Source of the DNA: Archilochus colubris | Taxonomy: Eukaryota; Chordata; Aves; Apodiformes; Trochilidae | DNA: 64,000 nucleotides | Assembly (NCBI GenBank): GCA_023079485.1 | Contig: CM041083.1 | Span: 168,723,400-168,787,399, forward strand | Direction: 5' to 3' | In this document: positions 1 through 13,855 of the stretch, one piece after another | Layout: each line of letters begins with the position of its first letter | Numbering within the stretch: position 1 is the stretch's first letter | Translations under genes and position numbers: made by a program | The notes under the pieces: generated by a model | Databases searched by the model: none | What the model was told of the DNA's origin: nothing | Seen by the model: only the letters and a program-made list of their open reading frames with translations

Positions 1-3000
1 ACCTTGTCATACTCTAAAAACCCCACTGAAACACAATTTACTTAGATCACCCATACTATCGTTTTCTTCAGTGCACAAGTTGTAGCCATCATCCCTGCTC
101 TGTATGTGGTGTGCATAGTGCCAGTATCAGGGACCACTGCTAAAGAGCTTCCTAACTTCTCTGCTTCCCAGGACTTCTGTATTTATGAGACAGCTGTTGA
201 ATTTAAAACTCTTTCCCAGGAAGCCTTGTAGCCAGCACTCCTTTCTCCCCAGTCCATATCTCAAAGGCATGCCCAATCCTCTCTCTTCCCCCAGGAATTA
301 CATGCCCTTTGCTGCCCACCTTAGCAGGGTGCTAAAAGACTCCTTGGTTCCCCCACACCTATCTGAGAGCCTGAAAGATCATTGCCCCAGGGACAGTGCC
401 CTTGGGACAAATGAGACACCAGGGCTCATTCCTTTTCCCACAAATAGGCATCCAGCTCCACACAAAATGTCCTCACTAACCACACAGAGATGCTCAACAT
501 GACACAGGCAGGACTGGTAACTGAGTCCAGCTGGGCACTGGTGAGTGGTGCTGGTGAGTGTGCAGCACCCCCAGTGATGCAAAAATCTGAGGTGCTGATA
601 TCCAGAGAGCAGAGACCACCTGATACAGATCCCAGCCCATAAGGATGTAAATACATGGATGAACTCTGATTCTTGTGTCATGGAAAAGGGAAGTAGATGC
701 CACAATTACAGATCAAAGCAGCAGCAAACTCCTAACAATTTTTTTTTTTTTTTTAGAGAGAATCTCAACTACTATCCAGTAAAGTGGTCAAACTGCCTGC
801 AGGGAGAAAATTCAGAGATATTTCTCACCACTTTAATGCTCTAAAATTAGCGTTTCCAAGGAAGTAGCATGGAAAGAGGAGAGATAGTAGATAATTTTAC
901 CTCAATCATTTCTTCTGACAGCAAAATAAATAAAGTATGTACAAGAGGTTAGCTGGGTACCAAGAAGGGACCTGCTAACACCAGATATGAAGAACAAAGA
1001 ACATGTCAGCAAATGAGAAGAAAAATATCCTGAAGGTTTGAAGGAAGGAAGTGAAATCCTGAGAGGTAGCAAGAATGCATCTATTCATGGAATTCATAAG
1101 AAAATCTCCAAGGCATGTATAGTGCTGAATATAAAAATAAAATTATAAAATTATTTAAAAAAAAAAAAAAAAAGGAAGAAACACAAAGGCAAGAAAGTAA
1201 TGAACACAGCTGCCTGGCTTGGCTCAAGGGTCTCTCTGAATCAGTTAGAAACCCTTCAGCATTTGTAAATCTGACCAAACTGATACAAAGAGCAAGAATC
1301 AGAAGGGTACAGCAAGCAATAGGTAAGGAGTGAGTGACAAGAGACTGAAAGGATTTCACAGAGAAGCAATGCCTGAAAGTCATAGAAGCTGCCTATAAAC
1401 AAATCAACCATTTGGGAAACTGTAATGTCCATTTGATTGTCAGGGATTAAAAGAAGTGGTTGTTAGGCAGAGCCAGAGAAAGGATCTCTAAGTTATCACA
1501 TGGCTGATTTCCTTCACAGATGGATACTCTTAGCATTTCAAGGAACAGTCTTTATTGTCATTTTTCCAGCATGTCTTAAATGGCTTTATGGATTATGTGC
1601 CCAACTCCAAATGCTTGTGCAAAGTTTACAGAAACCAGTTATCAGTTATTATTATTATTGTTACATGCACACATTTCCAAGCCACTAAATAATTGCCAGC
1701 ATGTTGCAATGCAGAATAGCTCTTTACAATCTGGAAACATAATGGCAATTGACACACTCAATAGACAATAATGGTAATAATTGCCTTCACCAGTTTATAT
1801 AAATTGAGTGTAAAAATATCATCATAAAAATAGCAATCCTTTAATAGGCATTATCCTCTCCCATAATGGAAGCACAGGTCACAAAACACCTTCCTTTCCT
1901 CATTATTGACACTGCTAGGAACCAGACTAATAACTTCATTGTCACCACAACATTTCTGCAAGGTTTTGCATGTGTCCAATATGCAGATATTAACCCCTGC
2001 CTGAAACATTCATTCACCATCATGCAATTGCACACTGTCTCTCTAAGAACTCCAGATAAGGTGTCTGGCCCGAAATAAAAGAGCTTTTCCAGTTTCTTGG
2101 TAAAGAGAGAAAAAGGGAGTTCTTTATTGAAAGCATATTAGCATATTTTGCCTCATTAATAACTTCACTGCAGCATTAATTTGCTTAATTATTGCACTTA
2201 GAATTCAAAATGGTACCTAATTAATTCAAAGGCTGGGGAAAAAAGAAAAGAAAAAGTGAAAAAGAAAAAGAAACAAACCAACCAAATTTGGAATCATAAC
2301 ACATACACACATAGCCCTCTGCTGTGAGCACGTTTTTGGAAAAATAATTTTTTTTTGCTCTGTTCCAAGAAACACTAAGTCTGTGGACACAGTAAGTCAG
2401 AAGTTATCTTTTCAATGATTTATTTTAATACATTTTCCCAGGTTTGCCCATTTAGGCTTCTCTCCTGATGAATCTCCCTATAATAAATGGGGTTAATGCA
2501 TCTCAACAGTGTGCTATCAGAACTTCCAGCTCCATTACCCACTATTAAGATCTTGTTCTCTACCTCTGCAAATCTTTTTTCTTTTTCTATTTTACTGGCA
2601 ATGGCCAACAGGCACACTAAATCCTTAGCAGGTCATTTAAATATGTGAGTTCACTTCTCTCCTAACAGTTGAAAAATTACTTTCTCGTGGCCCAAAAGAG
2701 ACCCCCACAAAACCCACAAAAACCACCCCAACCTCAAAACACTATTCTCCCAGTCTCCATTTCCTAAAGTCTTTCATTTTAACTGAAAAAATGAAATCTT
2801 GAGGTCTTTTGGTCACCCCTAAAATTCTTATTTTAGGAATTGGGGATGGTCTTCCAATATAGCACCTTAACTGCTTGCCTGCCAATTGTATATTGTAGCA
2901 AGACAAACCCACCACAAACAGATCAAGGCTCCAGAGCTACTCTGAGCCAAATGCTTCTGGCATGGTGCTACAAAGGCTGCCCAGTAACAAAGGGGATGTT

Positions 3001-3605
3001 CACAGTGATGCTTCACTGATGCTGAGAAAGGCATATGGTCTGTAGCTGTGTTAACAGAAAACCTTAACTGAATATAGCCACAACAGAAAATAAATATTTC
3101 CAGCTCTGCTACTCCAGATGAAAAAAAAAACAACCCAGTTACATATAGGTAAGAAGCTGGTATGGCTGGAATGGTCACCATGCTGCTCTTTGGTTGCTGG
3201 GGCAACTCACTTCCCACTCCCAACACCTTGCTGGTTTAGTCTCTTGGTGTCCTCATCCATCTATACTTTTGCCTGTAGCAGCTTGGTCAGACAACAAACA
3301 TCAGAGGATTTTAAGGTGCTGGCCTCAACTCTCTAAAAATTTATTCTATTTATACAACAAGCTTGCTTACCCTTAGCTGCACTTTTTAAAGTGAGACACC
3401 AGGAGCAGTGTTTGACAGAATCTGCTGTAGATAGCTTAAACCTTATGAAGCCTGGTGTTATAGCTCATGTGAGTTTGCAAGAGGATTGTGTTTCATGAAT
3501 CTCTCTGCTGTACTGTCAGGACTTACACAAGGGCCAGAGAAGGCCAGCAATGCAGGGGTAATTTTCTTAGGGTTTTGGGTATCTGGGATTTCAGCAAAAC
3601 TGAAA

Positions 3606-3627
3606 ACACACACACACGCACACACAT
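3606..3627 (+). repeat. (CA)n microsatellite
   Basis: About ten CA units with one CG interruption. Confidence 0.9.
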
Positions 3628-6600
3628 TCAAAGGCAATTTAGCCCCAGAAATACCTAAACAGAATATGCATTCTCTTTTCAGTTAAAAACATTAGAAAAC
3701 AGTCTAAAAATTAGAGCTCTGCTTCCTGGCAAGCCTAGATCTGCTCCAGGCAGAGAGCTAAGCCTTGCAGAATATCAAGATACAGAAACAAAATATACAA
3801 AAAATCTAGGTTGCCTTCACAGCCCTCTCCAAGAAGTATTTTCAGAGCTCACCTAATAGTGACGTAGTTCAAGTCCTCACAAAACACACCCTGGGGTGTC
3901 TCACTGTTGAAAAGGATCTGGAAAACAAGATGCTGAGGGTACCCATCTTCACTTCAACAGCTTGAAGAGGCTTTTATAGAGGCTGACACAATTATCTTGC
4001 CTCTTACATTCCTGTTCCCTCTTCCATATCTTGTCTCTGAGTCACGGATGAGGCATTCTTTTCCTGCACAGGGTCTCTCCCCACTTAACAATTCCATCAC
4101 CTGGTGGTTTTGTCTTTTGTGACCTGCAGGTTCAAATCCTCTCCAGCAAAACAGAGAACAAGGGTCTTTAACAGCTTAGATAACTGCCCAGTCCCAGGAG
4201 ATCACCTTGCAAAAGACAGACCTTTCATTGCACTCCAGATGATTCTTGCAGCAAAAGAACAAGCCTTGTTCCATCCTTTAAAAAAAATTACTGTTTAGAA
4301 AGTCCCTACCATGAGGTGAGGGACGCTCCTCACTACAGCCAGGAGGAGGACCCTCCAGGGCTTCAGACTAGGAGAATTTCAGACACTGTGGAGTCCTTCA
4401 CCACCCATTCCTATCTCACAGGTCTGGTAAGCCCTCCACACCACAGACTTTCTGCTGAGAAGCCAAGGTAAGAGCCAGGTTTGAGAGGTCTGGCTGGGCA
4501 AGTGAAGATAGACAGTAAAGCACATGGATTTGAGAACTTGCCTCTGGTTTTGGTGCACTGCAGTGCCCTGGGCTGAAAACTGTAACAGCGTCACATTCAT
4601 TACCAAAATGAAGGATGTTGTTAAATTAAACATGAGGATGAATAATGAGAGCACACACTTTGTTATTTATCTGACTTTTTAAATCATTTTACATATTTTA
4701 TATATCAGACCACTTCCAGAACAGAATGAGTCATAAATTTTTGTGCAGCGAACTCAGTGCCTGCATCACCAGAATTACCAATGCACCTTTCTGTGGGATA
4801 ACCCCGTACCCAGCAAAGAATGAGGTAAATTTGGTACTACCTAGAGGTCTCAGCTAAGAAGCATCAAAAATAGACAGGTTTGCCATGTGAAATATTAAGT
4901 CTCAGTTGCTGAATTGATCCATTATTTGAATGGAACTGTTCAAACCCCTTTCAATGAAAACTATTGGTTAGTCACTTAGAGATAGTGCATTTTTTTTAAG
5001 GTCCTTCCTCTTTTGGAGGTTCATAAGGAAAGCTAAAGTCCTTGATCACAGTTCTGGGCCAATGTGTAGCATCCCCAGAAAGTGCTTTAGCAGGGGAATT
5101 ACACACTGGACACCCACAGAAAGAAGGGAGCCTGCACTGAGCTGAATTAGCAAATGATCTATTTAGGGAAACATGTCTAGCATCTCTTTTATCGAGCATA
5201 TGTACTCTGCTCATTGCTTTGCACCATTAAAACTTCTCATGCAGATATTGTAAGATGCAGACTGCCATTTTTTACCCTCTTTACTTTGCCTCATCAAACC
5301 TTCATTCTGGACCATTGTAGTCTAAAATCGCCGCAGTAGTAAAAAAGAAAATGCCCCTGCCAGGGATCTGAAGGGCAAGGGGTCATTAAAAGGGCAGAGG
5401 GAATTTTCAGAGTGATTAACAGACAGACATTGGGAATGTGATTTTATTTCAGTTACAGGAGTCTGGATAACTGAAGACAGACTACTACATTGCACACGAA
5501 ACCACACGTTTGACCACTGTTACTGATGACAGGATCTAACAAGAAAGGATGTTCTATCCTCTGGCTATGCTGATCCCAGCAAGCAAATGCCCTCTCTGAG
5601 TTGAGGGAGGACACCCAGTGAGAGAGTAGTCACCTCATCCACTATCCCACATCCTCTGGATAGCTGTACTTTGGAGCATCTTCACTAAACATGGAGCCTA
5701 CTCCCTATCCTTCTGTGATGGACAGAGGAAACCCCATGGAGCATCCTTCTGCCCCATGATTCTGGTCCCCAGTTCTGCAGCCTGGGAGGACCCAGCAAGG
5801 AGCCTTTCTCAAAGGCTTTCTCCCAGACTGAGGCATCCCCAGCTAGAATATAAGGAGTCTGAATCAGGTGAAGATGGTGGGTAGCTGAATGTTCTGCAAG
5901 GGGAAAAACAACCATGCTCAAGCCTCACCAGTTTGCCTCATTTCTTATCTGGAAACCTCCGAAGGCACACAGGCCAGGAGTTTAATCTAAAATAATTAGA
6001 ATATTCAGAAGCTGGGAGCTGTATCTCCACAGGGCTCACAAGGGGAAGAACAGCCTTTCCTTGTTTTCTTTATCTGTATTACAATGAAGAGAGGAAAGAA
6101 GGCAGAGGCAGATGCCTCTCTGCAGACTCCTTGCCCAGATGTTAAACCAGTTGGCTATGAACCCCACATGGAGGCTTTGATGCAAGAGCCAGGGCTGACA
6201 ACAGGAGATGAAGACATGGCCTCTACCTTTCTCCTTCCTGCCAAAACAGACAGAATGATCTGTACCACAGGCCAAACATCTCACAGCAAATGCCACCAAT
6301 ACCGGTCTGTAAAGTCCCACATCCCCATTGGTACCACGTCCCTCAGGGTTTGGAGAAGACCTTCACCACCTGCACCAGCTCTTGCCAGTGGACCTGGGGA
6401 AACAGTCTGATGAGGACCACAAGCTGTGGGGCTGCAGGGCCCATACCTTGCATCCCCTTGGCTATGAACCACTGTAGTGCCTTGCCTACTCCCATTCCCA
6501 GTCACATCGCATAATTTCTCACTCTCCACTTAATGTTTAAGTGCTTTTAAACCTCAAGCTTTCCCAGTCACCCTCCTGCAAAGATTTTTTTATCATCTTT

Positions 6601-7916
6601 CTGTTAAATTTTTTCCTTCCCTTTTGCCCAGCAGGTATTTCTAATTCATAATTAAAGTATGAGTCTCATGAGAAATGCACTTGGTCCACCAAGCAGGGCA
6701 GGGAGCTCAAATAGACACCTACATAGGAGAGAGAATAGCTCTATCTTCTGGTAATCCATCGTGTTCTGAGCCACATGCTGGGGATTGTGAGCAGACCCTC
6801 CTTAGAAGAAGTCCCTCATGTCTCTTGAACTAAACAGCTGGCACTCTGCACCCTGCTCATCCACCAGCCAGCATGCTGGCATTCCTAGCAGGTAAGTAAA
6901 ACATTATTGCCAAATGTTTCCCCTTCTCATTTCAAAAAGCCATCAGTCTGTTGACAGAAAATTTTGCTTTACATAACCAGCAACTACCAAACTGATAACA
7001 AAGAGCAGCCAACACTGATAAGCAGAAATTAGGGCATTTACCAGCTTCGGCATGCTTGAAATACTGTGTTGTCTCTTTAAAAACAATGAAAAACCATTCT
7101 GGATAAAATCTTTCAGAATGTTTTATTTCCTCAAGAGAACGGATCTCTTTTCTTAAAAAAAAAAAAAAAAAAAAAAAAGGCTCACTAATATTAAAATATA
7201 CTGAACCTGGTAGAACAGAACGTCTCCTTTGAAGTTGTTTCAATCTTTTTAAATATCTAAAGGACCTAACCCACACAGGGCTTGCACGTTTTCAGCTTGG
7301 AAAAAAAAAAATCAAAGCTTTCTCTCTTTTTTTTTCCCCATGTACACCCTCTTGCCAATTATGGGAATTAGAAAAAAAAAAAATCTGTGTCTGAAAGGGA
7401 GTTTTTTTATATTTTTGTAGTTATGCACAGGATGTAATCATTTGAGGAGAGGGACTGCCTGGGGGGGAGAAGAGAATTTTATTCCAAGAGCTATCCATGC
7501 AATTTCATCCTGGATCAAGTGTCAACCATCAGGTGATTTTTCATAGGGATCACCACACTTCTCTGCTGAGCAGCTCATCTCCGATTTGCTCCAACTATCA
7601 ACTCATCTCCTTTATTAGTCTCTCTGTTTATCTGCCCAGCAATGAGTCCCAGCTCTTGCAGCCAGGAGAACAAGCCAAGAATATCCAGATCCAGAGCTGT
7701 GAAAGATATTCTTCCAGCATCATCTGGCTCCTTGGCAGAGTCTGAGGGCAGCTGCACTCACAGCCCTGTGCCTGCCGCTGGGTTTGTCATGTGGCCACCC
7801 CGCAGTGGTGCTGCCTGAGCATCTTCTCTGTCCTCCTGGACACAATTTTCCTTTGATTCACCTTGAATCTGAGAATCCCATTACATGACTATTGTCTCAG
7901 ATTTGATAAATAAGGA

Positions 7917-7947
<31 letters not shown>

Positions 7948-8249
7948 TGACTCCTCATAAAAGGTAGCCAAGGCATCTTATTTCTGCTGTCATACTCCAT
8001 AAATCTATGTACTGCCTTTAAGGACCATTCCCATTGCTGTGCAGGGCATACTTCGACAGCACTTTTTCACAGCACACGAGCAGGATCTTTTCCAGCTGAT
8101 TTGTAGCACAAGGGCTGGAATTCTTTACTGATGGAGGAAAAAAAAAAAAAAAAAAAGGCATAGAACAGAGGACAGGAGGGCTACACTGTTACTCCAGGAC
8201 TGCTCCAGTCTAAAATTTCCAAAATACATTTGCTTACTTTTTTTCAGGA

Positions 8250-8272
8250 AAAACACACACACACACACACAA
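8250..8272 (+). repeat. (CA)n microsatellite
   Basis: About ten uninterrupted CA units follow GGAAAAA. Confidence 0.92.
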
Positions 8273-9997
8273 AAAGAGTCCTGATATAAAGGATGCAATC
8301 CTACATGGCCTTTTTCTTTCCCTTCTTCCTTCCTTGTTTCTCTTCTTCCTTTCACAAGAAAGACCACTAAAAGCTTTGTGTGTATTAGCTACAAGCATCA
8401 TCTATAGAAATCCTGTCTTAAACTATTACTCATATCACATTGCAAAATCAAATTTCATAGGAAACAAAGCACTAAATGCAACATAAATTAAATCAATATT
8501 ACAACTTGGGCATAAATTATCTGAACTAAACAAAATCTGACCTTGGTTCTACTAGTTTGGTCAGTGTCTTCGTTTTAGATGCTGCAGGTCATCCTTAAAC
8601 ATAAGTTTGTCCTTTCGGTTGATTTTTACATTTAAATTGGTTTAATAATTTGTGACATAACAAGCACTAAAATATAGGCATTTTCTACCTAAGGAACTAA
8701 CAGTCTGTCAGCTTCAGCTGTAGATGTGACACAGATGAACACTTGAATCAAAGGAAGATAATATTTCCATGTACTGTGACTGATGCAATTGTATACTGGC
8801 ATTTATTTGTCTGCTCAAAGTTTCAACCCCAACAGTTTTTTTCTTTCTGATTGTATTTGCCTAGATCCAATCTTAAGTTCTTCAGGGCAGCAATCTGTCT
8901 GCTCAAATGTTCATAAAGCACCATGTACACCTGTGGCAGTCTGTAATAACTAATTTCCTATCTGCTTATGATTAAAGAGGGATTTTGGGGTGGAACACTG
9001 TAAATTGAAGTGGACAGCCCGGGAGGACAGCTTACATTACCAACATCATTAGGTTGGACATTCTGCTTCAACACAGGATGGCAGCCACTCTGCCATGCAC
9101 GGTTTGAGCTTGCCTGTTTGCAGCTCTAAATGCTTTTGAGAGCCATCCACCATCCATTCCTGATGTCCTGACACCATCCTCCTCAACAACACATCATGTA
9201 GCATAAGAGAACTCCCCATTAAATGCATTGCACTGCAGCACGTTTGTCTGGGAGAGTATCTGTGGCTTTTTTCAGGATTGCTTCTGAGAGCAAGTTAGAA
9301 ACACCATGGAGCAACTGGGAAGACAGGAGTCCACTGTCTCAACCAGAGGTGGTAAGAAAAGTGGGATAAGTGACAGAAAGGATAGCAGAGAGAGAAGGTG
9401 AGAACTTGTTACTTTAATAGGATCTCCCAGTGACTCACTCATGGACACATCCACACTGGTCTGATCCCCACTTAATGGGAACTGATTTATGCAGGTGATA
9501 CAACAAATGTGAGAGTCCAGCTGCATGATGCATTCATGGATGAAGCTCCCAGCATGCTTAAGATTATCATAATTTTGAGAGCACAAAGGCATACAATAGC
9601 CTTTTGGGAGCAGTCCCCAAACCAGAACCTTGCCTGCATCCCAGGACATTGCAATGCCTATTGGTGGCCAACACAAAACTCCCTCCTCTTCCAGAAACTC
9701 AGCCCTGCATACGGCCTTGCAGTGCCCTAAAAGCAAAGGCCCTTTCCCTCCACCCTTCCCATTCCAGATCTCTCAACTTTCCACAGAGTTCAAGTACCCA
9801 ACTCCTGTTGTCCCAGGAGTTAAAATATCTCAAAATATCTCAGAGCTGAAATTCCCCAACTACTCCAAAACAACATCTCCCAACATCCTCCACTCCAAGA
9901 TTCCCACTACATCACCCCCATCACCTTCTCACCAAGACCTCAGCCTCCCTGCCTACCTCAGACCCCCTAAGATTCCTAATCTGACAGTTTACATGGG

Positions 9998-10275
9998 TGT
10001 GTAGTGAAAGGACAAGGGGAAATGGTTTAAAACTTGAAGAGGAGAGATTCAGGCTAGACATTAGGAAGAAATTCTTTCCAGTTAAGGATGGTGAGACTCT
10101 GGCACAGGCTGCCCAAGAAAGTTGTGGCTATCCCCTCCCAGGAAGTGTTCAAGGCCAGGTTGGATGGGGCTTTGAGCAACCTGGTCTGGTGGGAGGTGTC
10201 CCTGTCCATGCAGGGGACTGGGACTAGGTAATCTTTAAGGTCCCTTCCAACCCAACCCATTCCACGATTCTATGA
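9998..10275 (+). mobile_element. CR1 3' end fragment
   Basis: The fragment shows the CR1 3' consensus (TTAGGAAGAAATTCTTT, GGTTGGATGGGGCTTTGAGC, GTCCCTTCCAACCCAAC) and ends ATTCTATGA. Sense strand +. Confidence 0.92.
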
Positions 10276-12140
10276 GCCTTGCACCCCAGACTTTTCCTAG
10301 TCAAAACCCTCTTTCCTCCCATTAGGGTTTATCCACGTTTTCTCCTGATTCTTTCCATTTCAAATCCTCCCACCAACTCTCTTCACCACCCAGTCCCCCC
10401 CACCTTGTTCTTCTCTCATGCTTTTGCTCACTCACCCCAAGCTTCCCCACCCTACCATCTCTCCAAGATATTCCCCCCTATCCAGACTGTCCTACCTGCC
10501 TCCATCCGTGCCACTCATATCTGCCATGCTGCTTATGGCCCTGACAATTCACAGGGACACACCTTCAGCTTCCCCCACAGCCCATTTTCCCTGTCTGCAT
10601 CCTCTCCAGAAGGGTTGTTCTGGATGAAATTCCTATCAATAATGACTTCAGGGAGACTTCAGGTACCTGGAAGGGCTTTAGAAAAATTAAATCAGTAGCT
10701 TTGATTTTTATTTTTTTATTATTATTTCACTGCAGCATTTCTGAGGTACCTAACTGTAGACTGCCCTCTGTGGAGTATTATTTCAGCTGTAAGACATGGA
10801 GATGTCTCACACAAGAACACACAGAGAGGCCATGCTATGGCAGTGTAGCATAGATCTTCATTTTATGAGGCACACCTAACCAAACTGTGCCTGAGCATCA
10901 TTTTTGGCTGCCCAAAATGAATTCCTAATAGCCTCAAGGCTCACTCAGGCCTTCAGGCGTTGACCACTTTGGAAGCCCATTTTCCTCCTCACAAATGGGG
11001 CTGCAGTCCCTCTATAATGCCTCGGTGCTATTTATTCTAAAATACCACATTCCTGTGGCAGCAAAATGAGGGAGTCTCATGTGATCCTTGCTCAGCAAAG
11101 GAAGGGAGAAGGTTTACGGCTGTGGGGAAAAGGAAGTCAAGAAAAGGAAGACAAGAAGGTCACTGCCTACCTGGAGGACAGTCAATAAAAAAAGTCACCA
11201 CCTGGGCAGCCAAAGTTTGTTGCTTAACGAGCAATCACTGATCTAAAGCCCCATCATGAGATACACAGCTTGTGTGATTACAGGGCATAGAGGAGAGGGC
11301 TTTCCCTCCACAGGCTGATATATTTCAATGACTATGGCACCCAAGAGAACAGCACTGGAAGGAAGACTGCCAAGTCAGGCACTTTACCTAGGAAATATGT
11401 GGCCTAAGGTGGTCTTGGCTGCCCCAGCCATGCAGGGATACAATCCTTGGTTGCACATTGAATTGGAATTTCTCCCCCAGACTCCTGCCCCACTCTATAG
11501 ACCTGGGAGCCCTCCTTCCCTCCAGTGGTATGTTCTGGGTCCTTGCTCCAAGCCATGGTTTCTCACACTACTGAAGTGCTTCTGGGGATGGGAGCAATAA
11601 TTTTCTCATCGTTTTTTATTTGGTCTTCCCCACTCTTAAGTTAGAGTGATCCACAGGTGTTAATTATCTGATTTCCATAATGAACCTGTGGGAGGTGGGG
11701 ATATCATTAACACCACACCACAGCTGGTGAGGAGAGGCACAAGGAGATGCAGGTTAGTAGATTAATATCCACTAATTTTGCACTCCTAAGCTGAAACACT
11801 AGAGGTTTGCTTTCTCCTCACTTTGAAGGGCCTTCTACTGCAAACTCCATCGTGTTCTTTGTGTATCTCCCTATACTTTAATGATCAGGTACTGGAAAAG
11901 CATAACTTCATCACCTCCCCAAGGCTGCAAGCCACTGCACAGGCCATGCCCTGTCTGAGAAGGCACAGAGCCAAAACCAGCATTGGATTCTCACAGCTGG
12001 CTTTTCTTGAGACCAAGGGAGTAAGGGGTATGTTGTTAATAGGTTTTGATGGCTGCTTCCTCATAACTGAGGAATAGCTGGCTCTGTCTCATAAATATTT
12101 GGAGTAGCAATCCAAGTTTGTGGCATACTGGGATACAAGG

Positions 12141-12551
12141 TACTATGAAGAGAGGCTGAGAGAGTTGGGGGCTGTTCAGCATGGAGAAGAGAAGGCTCCA
12201 GGGAGACTTTTCAGTGGCCTTACAGTACCTGAAGGGGCCCTATAGGAAAGCTGTGGGGGGGCAGACTTTTTACAAGGGCATGGAGTGATAGGGCAAGGGT
12301 TTTAAGCCAGAAGAGAATAGGTTTAGATTAGATATTAGGAAGAAATTCTTTGCTGTGAGGATGATGAGACACTGGCACAGATTGCCCAGGGAAATTGTGG
12401 ATGCACCATCCCTGGAAGTGTTCAAGGCCAGGTTGGATGGGGCTTTGAGCAACCTGGTCTGGTGGGAGGTGTCCCTGCCCATGCCAGTAGGGTTGGACCA
12501 AGGTGATCTTTAAGACATTTTCCAACCCAAACCCATTTTGTGATTCTATAA
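12141..12551 (+). mobile_element. CR1 3' end fragment
   Basis: It runs from TACTATGAAGAGAGGCTGAG to TGATTCTATA, with the same blocks as the copy at 9998 and about 150 nt more at its 5' end. It is moderately diverged. Confidence 0.92.
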
Positions 12552-13764
12552 TTAGGACAGGCTCTTCTATGTTCTTTCCTCTCCAAACTTGCACCCCTGT
12601 TTCATTCAAATTCAGCATTTTCTTCACCTGCCTGAGATGCAGACCTCTTTCAGACCTTGGGATCACCTGAAAATGAAAGCCAGTCCCAACTACACTGCAG
12701 GTAGAACTTGCAGGGGCAGGGATTCACCTGTTTAATCTCTACTTAACACCTGCAGGCTGCAGTGTTTCAGAGGTATGGTCCAGTTTGGTTGGATGCTCAT
12801 AAAATGGCACAAGTCACTTGCTTTAGCAGGGCAGCTTCTTGCAAAATTTCAAGTCCTCAAATGAAAACATGAAAACCGTGGTTTAAAATAAATAGATAAA
12901 TAAGCAAACAAACCAGCAAATAAAGATGGGAGAGTCTGGATATTTATCCCACAGGCAAAACAACCATAAAAAAAAAATGCTTGGCATAAATTTATCCTAG
13001 CCTCTGTTTTGAATATAGCTGAACAGCTTCAGCTGAAACTTTCTCTTAGGAAGAACCAACAGCCTGAAGCAGACACCCAGCATGGAAAATTTCAGTTAAA
13101 AACAGTTCATACTTGCTGAAGCATAAGCTCCTGGAGACAGTCTTCTATACTGTAAGTATTGTTATTACAGGACTCCCTGTAGGACACAGAGAGCCCTGAG
13201 TGCCTTTCCCCAGCACTGATGCTCCTCTTGTCCAGATCTCTGTTGTCTCTTCCTAGCCCTCTTCTGCCAGGACCAGACTCATTTTTCCACCTGCATGACC
13301 AGCCCAAGGCTGATTTCTCACCCTGGCTGCTTTTCCTAAGGTAAGATGGCACAGCAAATCTGGGGAGACACTAATCCAGCACCTTCAATCAAGCTGCAGC
13401 TCACCTACACGTACTTGCAATTCATTCCTTACATTTTATATTTTTTTCTATCCATATTCCAGTGGTTCTGCCACATTTTTTTTAACTGGTTAAGGACTTC
13501 ATCCCTCAGCTGAGCAGGCAGTCTCCAGCCATTAGTGAGCAACTGTGTTGATAGGGTCTATCTTCTTCCTTGCCATGCCAGGGTCATCTTGCGCAAGCCT
13601 CTCATTCTTTTGATGGACTCTAGACAGCTTGCTCATTAGGCTAGTATCTAATTGCTTATCAGTCACACTCTCAGGCTCCTCATTACTTCACTTACAGAGC
13701 TACAGTAATTAGATTTCACATTTCTTCAGACTCTTGTGGCATTGTTTTAGCCTACTGAGGAGGC

Positions 13765-13855
13765 ACTCATATATAATACACATATATTACGAATTATCTC
13801 CTATAATTATCATATTCATTATAATATATAACACACCCATATACATACATAATGC
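13765..13855 (+). repeat. AT-rich low-complexity block
   Basis: TATAATACACATATATTA-type sequence with ATA-rich repetition; no clear unit. Confidence 0.6.

Larger units (their letters stand above)
1..9997. other. Intergenic, no gene recognised; one AT-rich conserved-looking block
   Basis: No splice-consistent exon or known protein is seen. The block 1660-2245 is AT-rich and unique, with many TAAT cores and a poly-motif look similar to conserved non-coding DNA. The rest is unique sequence with homopolymer runs (for example near 7157, 7921 and 8139) and two CA microsatellites. Confidence 0.6.

Noticed and set aside
13765..13855. A second hairpin in the AT-rich block
   Set aside because: Pairing is what low-complexity AT sequence gives by chance; no long arms with inner mismatched stem.
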